DNA of 64,000 nucleotides from positions 310,001-374,000 of the forward strand of contig NW_019173945.1 in assembly GCF_001642475.1 (NCBI RefSeq), written 5' to 3'. This document shows positions 22,909 through 33,728 of this stretch, in pieces. This DNA is from Fonsecaea monophora. Lineage: Eukaryota > Ascomycota > Eurotiomycetes > Chaetothyriales > Herpotrichiellaceae. The number at the start of each line of letters is the position of its first letter. The stretch's first letter is position 1. A model generated the notes under the pieces. That model saw only the letters and a list, made by a program, of their open reading frames with translations. It was not told the DNA's origin and made no database searches. A program made the position numbers and the translations under genes.

Positions 22909-24452
22909 CTAGGACTTGGACTCTATGCCGGTAAAGGCAAAGTTCTTGTATGCTGGGAACCTCTCCTCTGGATCCCATTGCGCTCGAACCTTCAGCCATT
23001 TCTGAAGGTTTGCCTCGCTCATCACCTGGACGAACGAAGTCTCGATTAGCAGTGTTCGCGCAACGTGTGGAACTCCGTAGGCTGGCTTACCTTTTCTTTC
23101 CGATGAGTTACGTCGTAGTCTGCAATATATTGGCCAACGCCAACAGCAGAGGCTTTGGAGTATTGATCATACATCCACTCCCTCATGCGAGTGTCGTCCG
23201 TTGGATCGGTCCAGCAAGTCATCGTCGACATGTAGTACTGCTGCGGTAGGCTTCCGGCCATGTCGGCAGCATCGGGGTAGCACTCGGCGATGTATATACA
23301 ACCCACTGACCGCCGTGACGGCAAGTCGCACATGGGCCCCTCCATGGTCCGAACCAGCTAGAAACGAACAAGTCAGTAACGCGCTCAATAGACTGGGAGG
23401 TAATGGGAGTAGTTTACCTCTTCTCGAGAGACCTTCGGGCTGCTGAGGATGCTATCACATTGCCAGCGCTCGCCCTGGCCGCAAGGGTTCAGAGCATCTT
23501 GGTCATCAAAGAGTCGTTTCCAGGTCTTATGCTGGAGATCTGTTTTTACTACGAGTAATTTCTTCAGATCCTCCGGAATCTTGTCATACTCGCTGAGCAT
23601 AGTTCTTGCTTCTCCTTCTGAATCAGCGTACGCTATCACCTCAATGGCCATAAGCAGTGTTTTGTCGGTAATTTCGTCGCCAAGAGGGAGCGAATTCTTG
23701 TTGGCATAGATAGTTGCGGCGGCTGTCTCGACGCCATATCTCGGGGTGCGGTCGTTGGTGTCCAGCATCCATATGCAGATCTTCCTCCAGTTGTTAGAAG
23801 CGTTGAAGATCAATGTCGTAGTGTACAACTGACGGGCGGGCATTGTTCGGGCCCAAAATCTAGTTACTATGCCAAAGAACCCTTGGCCACTTCCTCGTGC
23901 AGCCCAGAAGAGATCCGTGTTTTTCTCTCGGCTAGCAATCACGACCTGCCCTTCCGCCGTAACAATCTCCATCTCGAGGATCCAAGAGTCAGAAGTCAGG
24001 CCCCAGCCTCGACAAAACCATCCTTGTCCCCCACAAAGCAAGAAGCCGCCGGCGGCGACGGTCGGCGAGTGTCCAAAGGGGAAGAACCGATTTAACCCAG
24101 TGCACGCCTCCGCGAGCTCCTTGGAGATACGGCCAGGACCAAAAGAGATAATTTTCGTACTTGCATCATAATCGATCGAGGAGTTCAGATGCTTGACATC
24201 AATAAGCAGACCGCCTTCCAGAAGGGAGCAGCATGGGAACAAGTGGCCACCGGCGCGGACACCGATGGGTTGCCCGAGAGCAGCCGCCTGTTTCACTGCT
24301 TTGACAACATCTGCAGTCGTTGACGGACAGGATATTGCAGCTGGCATAGCTGCCGGTACGCGAGCGTTGAAATACCTCGTTCGAAGTTCCTCATATTGGC
24401 TATGATCACGGCCAATGTACTTGTGCTCGTCGCTCAAAGAAGTTGGTGACAT
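22909..24452 (-). CDS. Berberine-bridge-type FAD-linked oxidoreductase
   Basis: Minus-strand exons are 24452-23418, 23357-23091 and 23025-22909 (1419 nt, 472 residues). The N-terminal FAD-binding (PCMH-type) domain shows G-V-R-A-G-G-H, whose His is the usual 8-alpha-linked FAD site, then G-P-G-R-I-S-K-E-L, then G-G-F-L-L-C-G-G-Q-G-W-F-C-R-G-W-G, and the W-A-A-R-G-S-G-Q-G-F-F-G-I-V-T block. The C-terminal BBE domain ends with the strand-helix F-P-A-Y-K-N-F. Such enzymes oxidise alcohols, sugars or aromatic substrates with O2. The second covalent Cys of plant BBE aligns with Ser (H-S-P-T-V), so one covalent FAD bond is expected. No signal peptide is seen, unlike many secreted relatives. It is oriented like the VAO-type gene 1.1 kb downstream. 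Confidence 0.9.
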
Positions 24453-26439
24453 CTTGTTGATTGTATCGCTGAATGTGCAAAGTCACTGACTTGCGCGCAC
24501 CATTTACGTTCTCCTTTGTATCAGTTCTTTCCCGCATCGCCATGTTGGTTGATATGGGATGGGCAATCTACGTCCTAGCTCGTGGGGAGGAGGCCTCCAG
24601 AGGGTTTGCACGAACCCCACAAAGGGTAAGTTTCAGTTGGGATTAGGAGCTGTTCCACCAATACTGACCCCACATATATCTTTGGGTGACCACCAGTTCA
24701 CCAGCTTATTTGGGAGGGGTGTGCAGTTTGTTCCGACCAGCACGCTGTGGGATTGAAGGCAACACTGCCAATTAATAACGCAGCATCCACCACCCCCAGA
24801 TTTTCCATTCTGCACTTCGGTGTCATGTCTAACCCCGAGAACAAAGCCGTACAATCTTCTGTCCAAGCCTCCAAATCCAACCTCCGACCCTAACGAGACC
24901 CCACAGAGGTGGTGTCTATGCACGGTGCAATCCATGGCGTGACCGGGCAGCAGAGGAGGTCTGGGTTGTGCACGGAAATTTCCCTGAACGGGCGGCGGTC
25001 ATCTGCAGCCATACCGCATGCATCGGCACAAGAGTTTGATCGTTGGCAAAGGGAACGCTGCGTTCAGGACTCTTCCTTGTGTGTAGCTGCTATCTCTCCT
25101 TGAATATACGGCATGAGAAGGGGATTGCTGCACTGGAGCTGTAGGAGTTCTCTAACTGATGCAAATCACTGAGTAACCACATTGTCTGGGGGTTTGCCGG
25201 CACGACTCGATCCAACAACCAAATCCAACCTCCGTACGATCGAGGAATTTCTATGACTGTCTCTCTGTCCTAAGCCGGGGCTACAAGCCAATGACGTAGT
25301 GACACGCGAAGAACGAAGGCACTCGGAATGGTTTGTGCCTTGAGTGCAGCTGCAGCTGGCTTGTGTAAAGTCTGGGCGTGGTCGTATTGGTGTTTCGGTT
25401 CAGCCACCCAGGGGCCTACATTCAAGCTGAAAATCTGGCGATAAGATACCCAATGGTACAATAATTGCCTGTGAGTACCTCACCGGTCAGAATAGTAACA
25501 ACTAGAAGATAGGTCTTTGATTCACCCTGCGCAAAAAGGGCAAGATTGTGTATTGGCGTCGCATACGGACACTCACACCGGAGCGATGCAATGGGTATTC
25601 ATAAATGGACGAGCGAATTGGTCTCATGCCAGAAATTCACGCCCCGACTGTTCACCGCTGCCAACTCTGTAGGAGGCTTCAAATATCACACCCAATGGTG
25701 ATCTTCAGAGAATGAATCGCTTTTGGCATGCCCCGCGTCCGCGGACTCGCAATTCCGTGCCACGAAAGGAAGCGAGAGGGGCGCCAAGGAGGTTTAATTC
25801 CACTACAATCACAAGAGACCACTGTTAAGGATGCCTGAGAGTCAAGGGTTAGTTCCACGTGAGCATTACAAAGGACTTCACAGCCCAACCTAACTGGAGG
25901 CCATCTCGGTCGCGAGCAAGAAGCAGTCTAGCCAAAAGAGCATCCTTACATTTGCACTAGTCCCAAAGCACCATCATTGGGTGGGGAAATTATCGACGAC
26001 GAGGTGCCTGACTAAGTCATCACGTGAAAGTCCCCTTTTTTCCAACCAGGCGAGTATATGATTCACCGTTGTTGACCTTGCCTCGGAATTTAGATTATCC
26101 GGCAAGTTAAGTTTTGGTCGAGACTTTCCTGAACTCCTACCTAACTCGCAATGTGACATGGTATAGAGCCATATCTATACAAGTATTCGCTCATGGGCTA
26201 TGTTCGGCCACTGAATGTGCCCATCTCAGCTAAAGTCCACACAGTTTTTACCCAAACGTCTCTGTCACTATCGGAGAAAATATGCCCGCCAAGCCGAGTT
26301 TGAAAGCAACAGGATGATAAGCCTCTGATAAAGCCGAAGTATAAGGATTGGTCCATGTGAGCCGAGGAGTCATTTTCACCTTGACGCGCTGTGAAGTCGG
26401 GTCATTTTCTGAGATTCTAGCATCCTGTTCGAGGGCCTG
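24453..26439. other. Gene-free stretch with a 16-bp direct repeat
   Basis: About 2 kb with only short motif-free open frames. The sequence CCAAATCCAACCTCCG occurs twice in direct orientation, at 24871-24886 and 25219-25234. The left end is the promoter of the BBE-type gene and the right end that of the MFS gene. Confidence 0.4.
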
Positions 26440-28153
26440 ATGGGCATAGAAGCTGCTCCCGACCATCCAGAAGGCTCGATCCAATCTGCACCCCCAAGCG
26501 CTTTGCGATGGACGGACGAGCATGATCCAGAGAACCCGTAAGTGAAGCGAGCCAGCTCTGACCCCTGACGAGTTCTTATTGGTATGCTAGATTCAACTGG
26601 CCAGCGACGACGCGATGGAGAGTGGTAGGTCTGGCATGTTACGTGTGAGTCACAGCAAGCTACGTCGAGCGTATCATCAACCTGATAAAACGTTTAGTAC
26701 TTTTATTGTTGGATGGAATGCCACCACCATCTCGGGCGCAGCGCTGGAAATCAGCGAATACTTCGGCGTCAGTGATGAGCACTTCCCCAATTCATTCTGG
26801 CCCGTTACGTCTTGGGCAACCGGTGCTGCGATTGCCCCTATGATTGTGCTGCCTATTATGGAGGATTTTGGCGTTCGTCCAGGTTACCTGGTGAGTGTCA
26901 TTTGCATAGATTCCAGGGCAATGACCGGTACTCTATACTGACAGGTATCGGGAGGTTAGGTCTCATATTTCACGTTTTCAATCTTCGTCATCCCGCAAGC
27001 TGTGGCCAAGAATTTCGCGACACTGATCGCCACTCGCTTCTTCGCTGGCTGTTGCGCTGGAATCCTACAGGATGGGACCGACGGCATTGTCGCCGACTTG
27101 TTCCCCAGTCCTGTGAAGCGAAGCCTACCGATCAGCTGTTACGTGTTTTCCCTGCTCGCAGGTGTTACAATCGGTCCAGTCATTGGCGGTGCGATCAACG
27201 CACACTTGAATTGGCGATGGTACGAGACTATCCGGTAACACGAAGGGTGAAAATCTCCTGCTGACTCCCAGCTCAGGATATTCTACAGCCAACTGTGCAT
27301 CTACTTTGGCTCACTCCCGTTTGTGTTCTTCCTCATGAAAGAAACTCGGGGTCCTGTCATCCTGTTGAAGCGGGTCAAAAATGCACCTAATCAAGAACCA
27401 TCCAATATCTCCGAGCTGGAAAAACAACAGCATCACGTCAATATTCTGCAGTTCGTGAAGGACAACGTTGTACGGCCCGCCTATATGCTCGTCACGGAGC
27501 CGGTTGTCTTCTTCTTCACCCTCCTGACCGCACTATCCTACGGTATCGTCTTCGTCTCGTCGCAGAGCGTGGCCCAAGTCTTCATGACGCTGTATGGCTG
27601 GCCAGAGCACCAAACCGCCTACATGCAATCGGCGGTCGTGGTCGGCGAATTCCTCGGCCTCCTCATATGCCTGTACCAGAATCACCTGTTCGAAAAGGCG
27701 TTCCGACCCGAAAGTCGCACACCCAAGTCTCGACTGCCAGAAGTCCGCCTGTACATGAGCATTCCCGGCTCTTTCATCGGACTGAGCGGCGGACTCTTCT
27801 GGTACGGCTGGACAAGCTACAGCTCGTTGCATTGGATCCTGCCCGCCATCGGCCTGACCCTCACCGGCATCGGCAGCATGGTGGTCATGCAGGCCGTCAT
27901 GATGTATCTGACGGATGCTTATGCAAAGTATGCTGCGAGTGCAAGCGCCGCCGCCTGCGCGGGAGAAAACGTCTTTGCCGCATTCTTGCCTCTGGCGGCT
28001 CAGGCAATGTACACCAACCTCGGTTTTCACTGGGCGAGCAGTGTTCTGGCCTTTATTGCTCTCGCCTTGAGCTTCGCGCCTATAGTGCTCATTTTCTACG
28101 GTGAGACTATCAGGAAATGGAGCCCGTTCATGTCTCAAGCCACGTATGAATGA
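26440..28153 (+). CDS. DHA1-type MFS multidrug transporter
   Basis: Exons are 26440-26537, 26591-26644, 26698-26890, 26960-27219 and 27277-28153 (1482 nt, 493 residues). The N-terminus is short and polar with W-T-D-E-H-D-P-E-N-P-F-N-W, the typical lead-in of fungal drug:H+ antiporter-1 proteins (Tpo1/Flr1-like). Twelve membrane segments are expected. Visible marks are the N-S-F-W-P-V-T-S-W-A-T-G-A-A segment, R-F-F-A-G-C-C-A-G near helix 4, the motif G-P-V-I-G-G-A-I at helix 5, N-W-R-W at the end of exon 4, and F-L-M-K-E-T-R-G after helix 6. It probably exports toxic small molecules from the plasma membrane. Its place beside the flavin oxidases suggests export of their product or of phenolics, which is inference. 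Confidence 0.88.
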
Positions 28154-28506
28154 ATAGCCGGTAGAACTGATGGGAATCTGGTGAGAAGCTGCTACTTTAG
28201 ATGTAAATAGCCCAGCAGAGCAAGTTCCGGAGTCGCTCCCGAGTTTTCAACCGTGGCTATAGAACTAGATGTGTGCCTCATATATTACCGAGTCGTGAAA
28301 CCTCGGGTGCAAGGGTCGAATCCCTCTTGCGCTGGAAGATCGATTGGCCAAAACCAAGATAAGCTTATCGAGCGAGTTTCGGGAGGGGCAGCACCAGAGA
28401 CGGTGAGATGTCGGAGGTGTGCACCATCTTCTATGTTCCTGTAATTCGATATTTCTACGCTCGACGACATATTCTTGCGTGAAGTCGTGGCCACCAGTCC
28501 GACAAC
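28154..28506. other. Intergenic region with tRNA-T-arm-like hairpin
   Basis: Between the MFS gene and the copper ATPase. At 28308-28330 the sequence GCAAGGG-TCGAAT-CCCTCTTGC folds into a hairpin with a two-base bulge, preceded by a CCGAG...CTCGG stem (28288-28306). This recalls the variable and T arms of a class II tRNA, but no acceptor, D or anticodon arm can be built, so it is not annotated as tRNA. Confidence 0.35.
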
Positions 28507-31500
28507 ATGGCCTGCATGGGTAGTGCTGCCGGCGATCGACCCTCTTGCTCAACCTCCGAGGTTCAAACTCACCGTGTTTCTGATTCTGCCCCGAACCCTC
28601 CTACCGGCGGTTGTTGCGTCGACTGTGGCAGTGGTCGAACTGCATGTGACGGTAGGTGCTTTGTTCGTTTGTTTCCTGGCTCACCTTAACAGACATACAC
28701 AGATGGTTGCATCCGTAAGATCGCTGCAATCGAATGTCGTGCCACTTGCGGAAACCAACCCAGAAACATTCCTCCCCTTGACCTTGATGAGTGTCCCGAA
28801 AAATGCTGCCGGGATGCTGGAAGCAGCGCCACTGTCAACAAGAAACCCGTACCCGAGTCTACCTCACGCAACCGAGAAGACGCTTGTCACAGCCGCCGCA
28901 CGAACATTCAAGGACCGAGCGATATCACTGCCAAGAAGAAAGAGCCGTGTGGTAGCACAGGGAGCATTACAGCGTGTGGTGGTGGTAAGCCTAACCGCGG
29001 CGCTCCTTGCTCTGGTGGGAGAAAGACAAAGTCTATAAACAAAAGGGACGGTGAGAGCTGTGGAAGTGGCTGCCAGATCGATACGGCTTCTGAGAAAGAC
29101 ACATGCTGTGCCAATAAGCCGGGACTTCACAACTCCGCTCAAGAAGACGACAGCTGCTGTGCTTCGAAACCAGCCACTGGCTGTTCTGAGAAGAAAGACT
29201 CTTGCTGCGCTAAGGAAGCAGACGCCTGTTGCGCCGAGAAGGAGGACACCTACTATACCGAGAAGCAAGATGCTTGCTGTGCCAAGAAGGAAGACGCCTG
29301 CAGTGCTAAGGAAGCAGACTCCTGCTGTGCCCAGGAAGATACCTGCTGCGCTAAGAAAGAAGACACCTGCTATGCCGAGAAGGAAGACGCCTGTTGTGCT
29401 GAGCAAGAGGACACCTGCTGTACTGGCAAAAAGGAAGCTCTGATTTCTCAGGCGCCAATCGATGGTTGCAAGCAGGGCTCCTCATGTTGTGATATCAGCA
29501 CTTCAAGCAAAGCGAAGGACCTCTCGCCAGCTCCTTATGAAGGAAAGCGGCAGCAGACGACAGTCGATACTTGCATTCACCATCTTCAAAAAGCATTTGC
29601 TGAATATTCCAGTTATATCGAGAAAGGCCGGTGTATTTGCCGCAGTGTTCTCGATCGCCTCGACACCTGCTGCGGAGAAGTTGTTCCTAAGAAGGCCATC
29701 ACTGACGACCTGACTTCCTCGTTCGGAAAGTCAACTGCACTTGCAAGCACCCAACAGCTTCCAGTTCGCCGTCAAGCGTCACGGGCGTGCGGGAAAAGTT
29801 GTTGCGATAAGACGGCTCAACGCAATAAGGCCGAGGTGCAGTCCTGTTCGCTCGACAAGGTCGAGATATCAAGTGATTGGTCTAGAAAATCGATCAATGT
29901 CAGAACGAAGGAGGTTGATGTCGAAGATGCTGCTGCTCGCGAACATGTTCTTCTCAGTGTTGCTGGCATGACGTGCACAGGCTGCAGCAGAAAAGTGTCC
30001 AACGTTCTCAAAAACATAGATGGTCTATCCTCGATCAAAGTCACCTTTGTGACTGCTTTGGTTGAATTTGATCTCAACACTTCGATCACAAACTTGGAAC
30101 AATTGATTCCACCTATGGAGAAAGAGACCGGGTTCAAGTTTTCCAGGATCATAAGCAACTTCCAGTCGTTGGACTTGAGAATCGATCGCACTACTGCTAC
30201 ACATGCCAAAGAGGATCTTGAAGCCCTGTCCGAATCCGTTGAACAGCTCGACAAGTTTACTTTTCGTGTCAACTACGATCCGACTATCATTGGTGCACGA
30301 AAACTCCTGTCGTCTATCAGGGGAGCAAGTCTTGTTCCACCACAGAATGACGCCAAAACAGCTGATGGCAGGCGGCGTCTTGTCAAGATGGCTTGGTTCA
30401 CGGCACTAGCTACGGTATTGACGATTCCTGTTGTCGTATTGGCATGGGCTCACACTCCCGTGCCGTATACAACCCGATCAATCATCTCACTGGTTCTTGC
30501 CTCACTCGTTCAGGGTCTCGCAGTCCCCGAATTTTACGCAGGCGCGATGAAGTCACTCATATACAGTCGGGTCCTCGAGATGGATATGCTGATCGTCATC
30601 AGTATAACCGCTGCCTACGTCTATTCGGTGGTCGCTTTCTCTCTCACGCACGCCGGATTCACCTTGGAAATTGGCGAGTTTTTCGAAACCAGCTCTCTGC
30701 TCATCACTTTTGTTCTTCTTGGGAGGCTGGTGGCCGCCATGGCAAAAGTAAAGGCTGTCTCTGCTGTTTCTCTGCGGTCACTGCAGGCGGAAAAGGCGCT
30801 GCTCGTTGAATCTCCGCAAGAAACTATTGAAATTGACTCAAGACTGTTACAGCTTGGTGACGATTTTGTTATACCTGCCCACAGCCGTATCGTGACAGAC
30901 GGTTATGTGATCCACGGGCAATCTTCTGTCGATGAGTCTATGATCACGGGCGAGAGCGTCCCAATACCAAAAGCAAGCGGTGATAAGGTCATAGCAGGTA
31001 CTGTCAACGGCCCTAGTCCGCTTACCATCCGCTTGACGCGTCTGCCCGGCAAGAATAGCATCACAGATATCGTCAACTTGGTTGAAAACGCTCTGGCGAG
31101 CAAGCCTCGCATCCAGGATCTTGCTGACAAGGTGGCGGGATACTTCATCCCAGTTGTCATCTCGATCGCTCTTGTTACTTTTGCGATTTGGATGGCGATA
31201 GCTGTGAAGCTTCGTGGGAAAGACACAGGCGGAGCCCTCGGTCTTGCCATCACTTATGGGATTGCCGTGTTGGCCGTCTCATGTCCTTGTGCTTTGGGTC
31301 TTGCTGTCCCCATGGTTCTGGTCATCGCTGGGGGTGTCGCTGCTAGGAGTGGAGTTATTATCAAACAAGCCAATGCCATCGAAAAAAGCTACAAGGTCAC
31401 CGACGTTGTGTTCGATAAGACCGGTACTCTTACCGAGGCGGATCTCGCCGTTATCCACGAGCAGGTTTTTCCGAATCCAGATGCAACTCAAGATGAGGTA

Positions 31501-32331
31501 TTCGCAGTGACCAAAGCACTAACCAAGGACATTCAACATCCAGTGTCTTTGGCGGTTGTCAACCACATAAAGGGAACGAGCACCACCCCGACCGACATCA
31601 AACAAGTCGAATCCATCCCTGGCTCGGGGATTCGTGCAAGATGGAAGGACTCCCTTGTCCAAGCTGGTAACCCGTATTGGTTGAATATTGAGGATCGGCC
31701 GGAAATTGCAGCGCTCATCGACAGAGGCATGACCCTCTTTTGTGTGACTCTGGACAACAAACTCTTGGCTGCCTTTGGTCTGAGAAGCAGCCTCCGGGAC
31801 GAAGCCTATGCCGTCATTGCAAATCTCCATCGTCGTAACATCAAATGTCACATTGTCAGTGGCGACAACCCAAAAATGGTCGAGGACGTTGCGAGCACTC
31901 TGGGGATCCCGCTATCCAACACGGCAGCTCGCCGTTCTCCTGGCGACAAACAGGAATATGTTAAAGCATTGATGTCTTCCGGTAGGGTCGTGCTCTTCTG
32001 TGGTGACGGAACGAATGATGCGGTTGCTGTCGCGCAAGCCGATGTGGGTGTCCAGATTGGCACTACTTCAGATGTCACCAGAGCCACAGCCGACGTGGTC
32101 TTGTTCAATGGCCTGGAGGGTGTGACCGCATTACTCGACACCTCCAGACGATGCTTCCGCCGAATCATGTTCAACTTTTTCTGGTCCGCGCTCTACAATC
32201 TTTTCGCCATCTTGCTCGCAGGAGGGGCCTTTGTCCGCGTCCGCATCCCGCCCGCCTACGCTGGACTCGGGGAAATTGTAAGTGTGTTTCCGGTCATCGC
32301 TGTTGCGCTGTCGCTGTTGTGGACGAGGTAG
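28507..32331 (+). CDS. crpA: Copper-exporting P1B-type ATPase with metallothionein-like N-terminus (CrpA/Crp1 type)
   Basis: Exons are 28507-28651 and 28703-32331 (3774 nt, 1257 residues), with one 51-nt intron. The first 420 or so residues are Cys-rich with at least 14 Cys-Cys pairs, including a tandem 8-residue repeat. A heavy-metal-associated domain follows with M-T-C-T-G-C. The ATPase core has the actuator T-G-E-S-V-P, the intramembrane C-P-C in S-C-P-C-A-L-G-L-A-V-P, D-K-T-G-T-L-T (phosphorylated Asp), the P1B H-P locus in Q-H-P-V-S-L, and G-D-G-T-N-D-A. These residues mark Cu(I) pumps. The fungal Crp1/CrpA group exports excess copper at the plasma membrane and contributes to copper resistance. 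One HMA domain plus Cys-rich region distinguishes it from the Golgi Ccc2 type. Start at 28507 gives the shortest Cys-containing first exon; M at 28516 is an alternative. Confidence 0.93.
29197..29436 (+). repeat. Tandem 24-nt repeat coding D-x-C-C-A-x-K-E units
   Basis: Ten in-frame units of 8 codons (one of 7 and one of 9) within the copper ATPase, consensus Asp-Thr/Ala/Ser-Cys-Cys-Ala-x-Lys/Glu-Glu. Seven units keep the Cys-Cys pair. Unit 3 (29245-29268) reads Tyr-Tyr-Thr in place of Cys-Cys-Ala, unit 5 (29293-29316) has Cys-Ser, and unit 8 (29362-29385) has Cys-Tyr. More dispersed Cys-Cys units occur on both sides. Confidence 0.85.
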
Positions 32332-32894
32332 ATGGCCGGAAGTGAAGGTTCTCTCCGGTTGGGGGTGTGTGAGGAAAGACAGGGTCGAGGAGAGAAGACA
32401 GTTGAACTGGCCTGGTAGTCAGGACCAGGGACGAGTCAACTTATTCCAGAATGAGGACATTGATGGGTTTCTAAGAGCCATGGATGCGCGCGTGGACCAC
32501 TCTCATTAAAATTTTCCACTCCAATATATCTATTCTACACTCAAGCCAGATTCAAAGTTGTTTCCCCGGCCACATGCCGACGGTGATGATGTGCCACACT
32601 CCCTCCGCGTAGTGCCGTTGTGTACTAGGTACGAGGTATACATAAATGCAATTCGTTGATGACGTTGCTGACGGACATGGCCGTCTACTTACTATACTTG
32701 GAGGCATGTATGCATTGCCTGTCAGCCTGTCGGTGCTAGGTGCCGAGTACAAACGCCTCGGGTTTGGTAATTTGAGGTTTCTCTCAAAGATCAGCCCGCT
32801 CTGCGTATCTGCGTCCCTGACCGTCTCATCGCTCGTCTAGATTTCCTCGTGGCTCGATCGATCGACGCGCGACCCCTAAGCAAGTAAGCAAGCA
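32332..32894. other. Intergenic region
   Basis: 3' flank of the copper ATPase and promoter of the next gene. No gene or repeat is seen. Confidence 0.4.
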
Positions 32895-33728
32895 ATGTCC
32901 TCCTCGTCGGCTGCTCCATCCTCATCTCTGCTCCGCGGCTCGGCGGTCCTGGTCATCTGGGGCCGCGTGCATGGCTACGAGGATCCGGAAGTAGAACGCC
33001 TGCTGAACGACTGGTGGACATATGAGCATTTGCCGGAACGGCTGGCGCTGCCAGGCTTCCACCGCACGCGACGGTACTACTACAACAGCTCGTCGCCTGT
33101 GGAGGGCGGCAGGGGCGACCAAGTCACGACAGCGAGCCGCTCCTCGAATTACATGGTGCTGTACGAGGTGTCGTCGCTGGTGGCGCTCACGTCACCCGAG
33201 TACATGCACGCACTCAACAACCCGACGCCGGGCACGAGGAAGTACATGCGCGTGCTGTCAGGCATGAACCGGTCGGCGTGCCGCGTGCTGGCGTCGACAT
33301 CACGGCCGGAGTTCGCGGCCTGTAAGGTCGGCGGCGCAGGCGGGACACTTGGGCACATCGTCTTTGAAGCCCCTGCGGCGGCGGATACGCGCGCCAAGTT
33401 ACAGGACTGGCTCTCGGGTGATGGCTGGCGGAGCCTCTGCGCAAAGCACTCCAGCCTGCTCGCCATGCACGTGCTCCAGCACGACGAAGCCGCCACCCGC
33501 TCGGGCAGCTCGACCAAGTCGTACGACGAAGTCGACTTCCAAAGGGGTCCCGAAAGCGCCGCGCTCAAGTGGATGGTGCTGCTCGAGATCACGGACCCTC
33601 TTGGAAGCCCCTTTGCGTCCTACGGACCCCAGAGCGACGATATCAAGCAGGGTCTGAGGAAGCATGATGTTGATTTGTCCACGGTGACGCAAGAGCTGTT
33701 TGGATTGTTCGTCGTCATGGAGGAGTAA
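32895..33728 (+). CDS. Dimeric alpha/beta-barrel-like hypothetical protein
   Basis: Single exon of 277 residues. It starts with a Ser-rich leader, then a strand V-L-V-I-W-G-R-V, then D-W-W-T-Y-E-H-L-P-E-R-L-A-L-P-G-F-H-R-T-R-R-Y-Y, which resembles the ferredoxin-like dimeric alpha/beta barrel of EthD- and antibiotic-biosynthesis-monooxygenase-type proteins (H-L-P-E-R and P-G-F patterns). The second half repeats the pattern with H-I-V-F-E-A and W-M-V-L-L-E-I-T-D, so two barrel halves in one chain are likely. Fungal proteins of this type are mostly uncharacterised; no catalytic residue can be named. The coding region is markedly GC-rich. No signal peptide or membrane segment. Confidence 0.72.
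   Translation: MSSSSAAPSSSLLRGSAVLVIWGRVHGYEDPEVERLLNDWWTYEHLPERLALPGFHRTRRYYYNSSSPVEGGRGDQVTTASRSSNYMVLYEVSSLVALTSPEYMHALNNPTPGTRKYMRVLSGMNRSACRVLASTSRPEFAACKVGGAGGTLGHIVFEAPAAADTRAKLQDWLSGDGWRSLCAKHSSLLAMHVLQHDEAATRSGSSTKSYDEVDFQRGPESAALKWMVLLEITDPLGSPFASYGPQSDDIKQGLRKHDVDLSTVTQELFGLFVVMEE

Noticed and set aside
27533..28138. 201-codon minus-strand frame inside the MFS gene
   Set aside because: Antisense shadow of the last MFS exon.
28288..28335. Possible tRNA (variable-arm- and T-arm-like stems)
   Set aside because: The T loop lacks the normal TTC start, and no acceptor stem, D arm or anticodon arm can be built on either strand.
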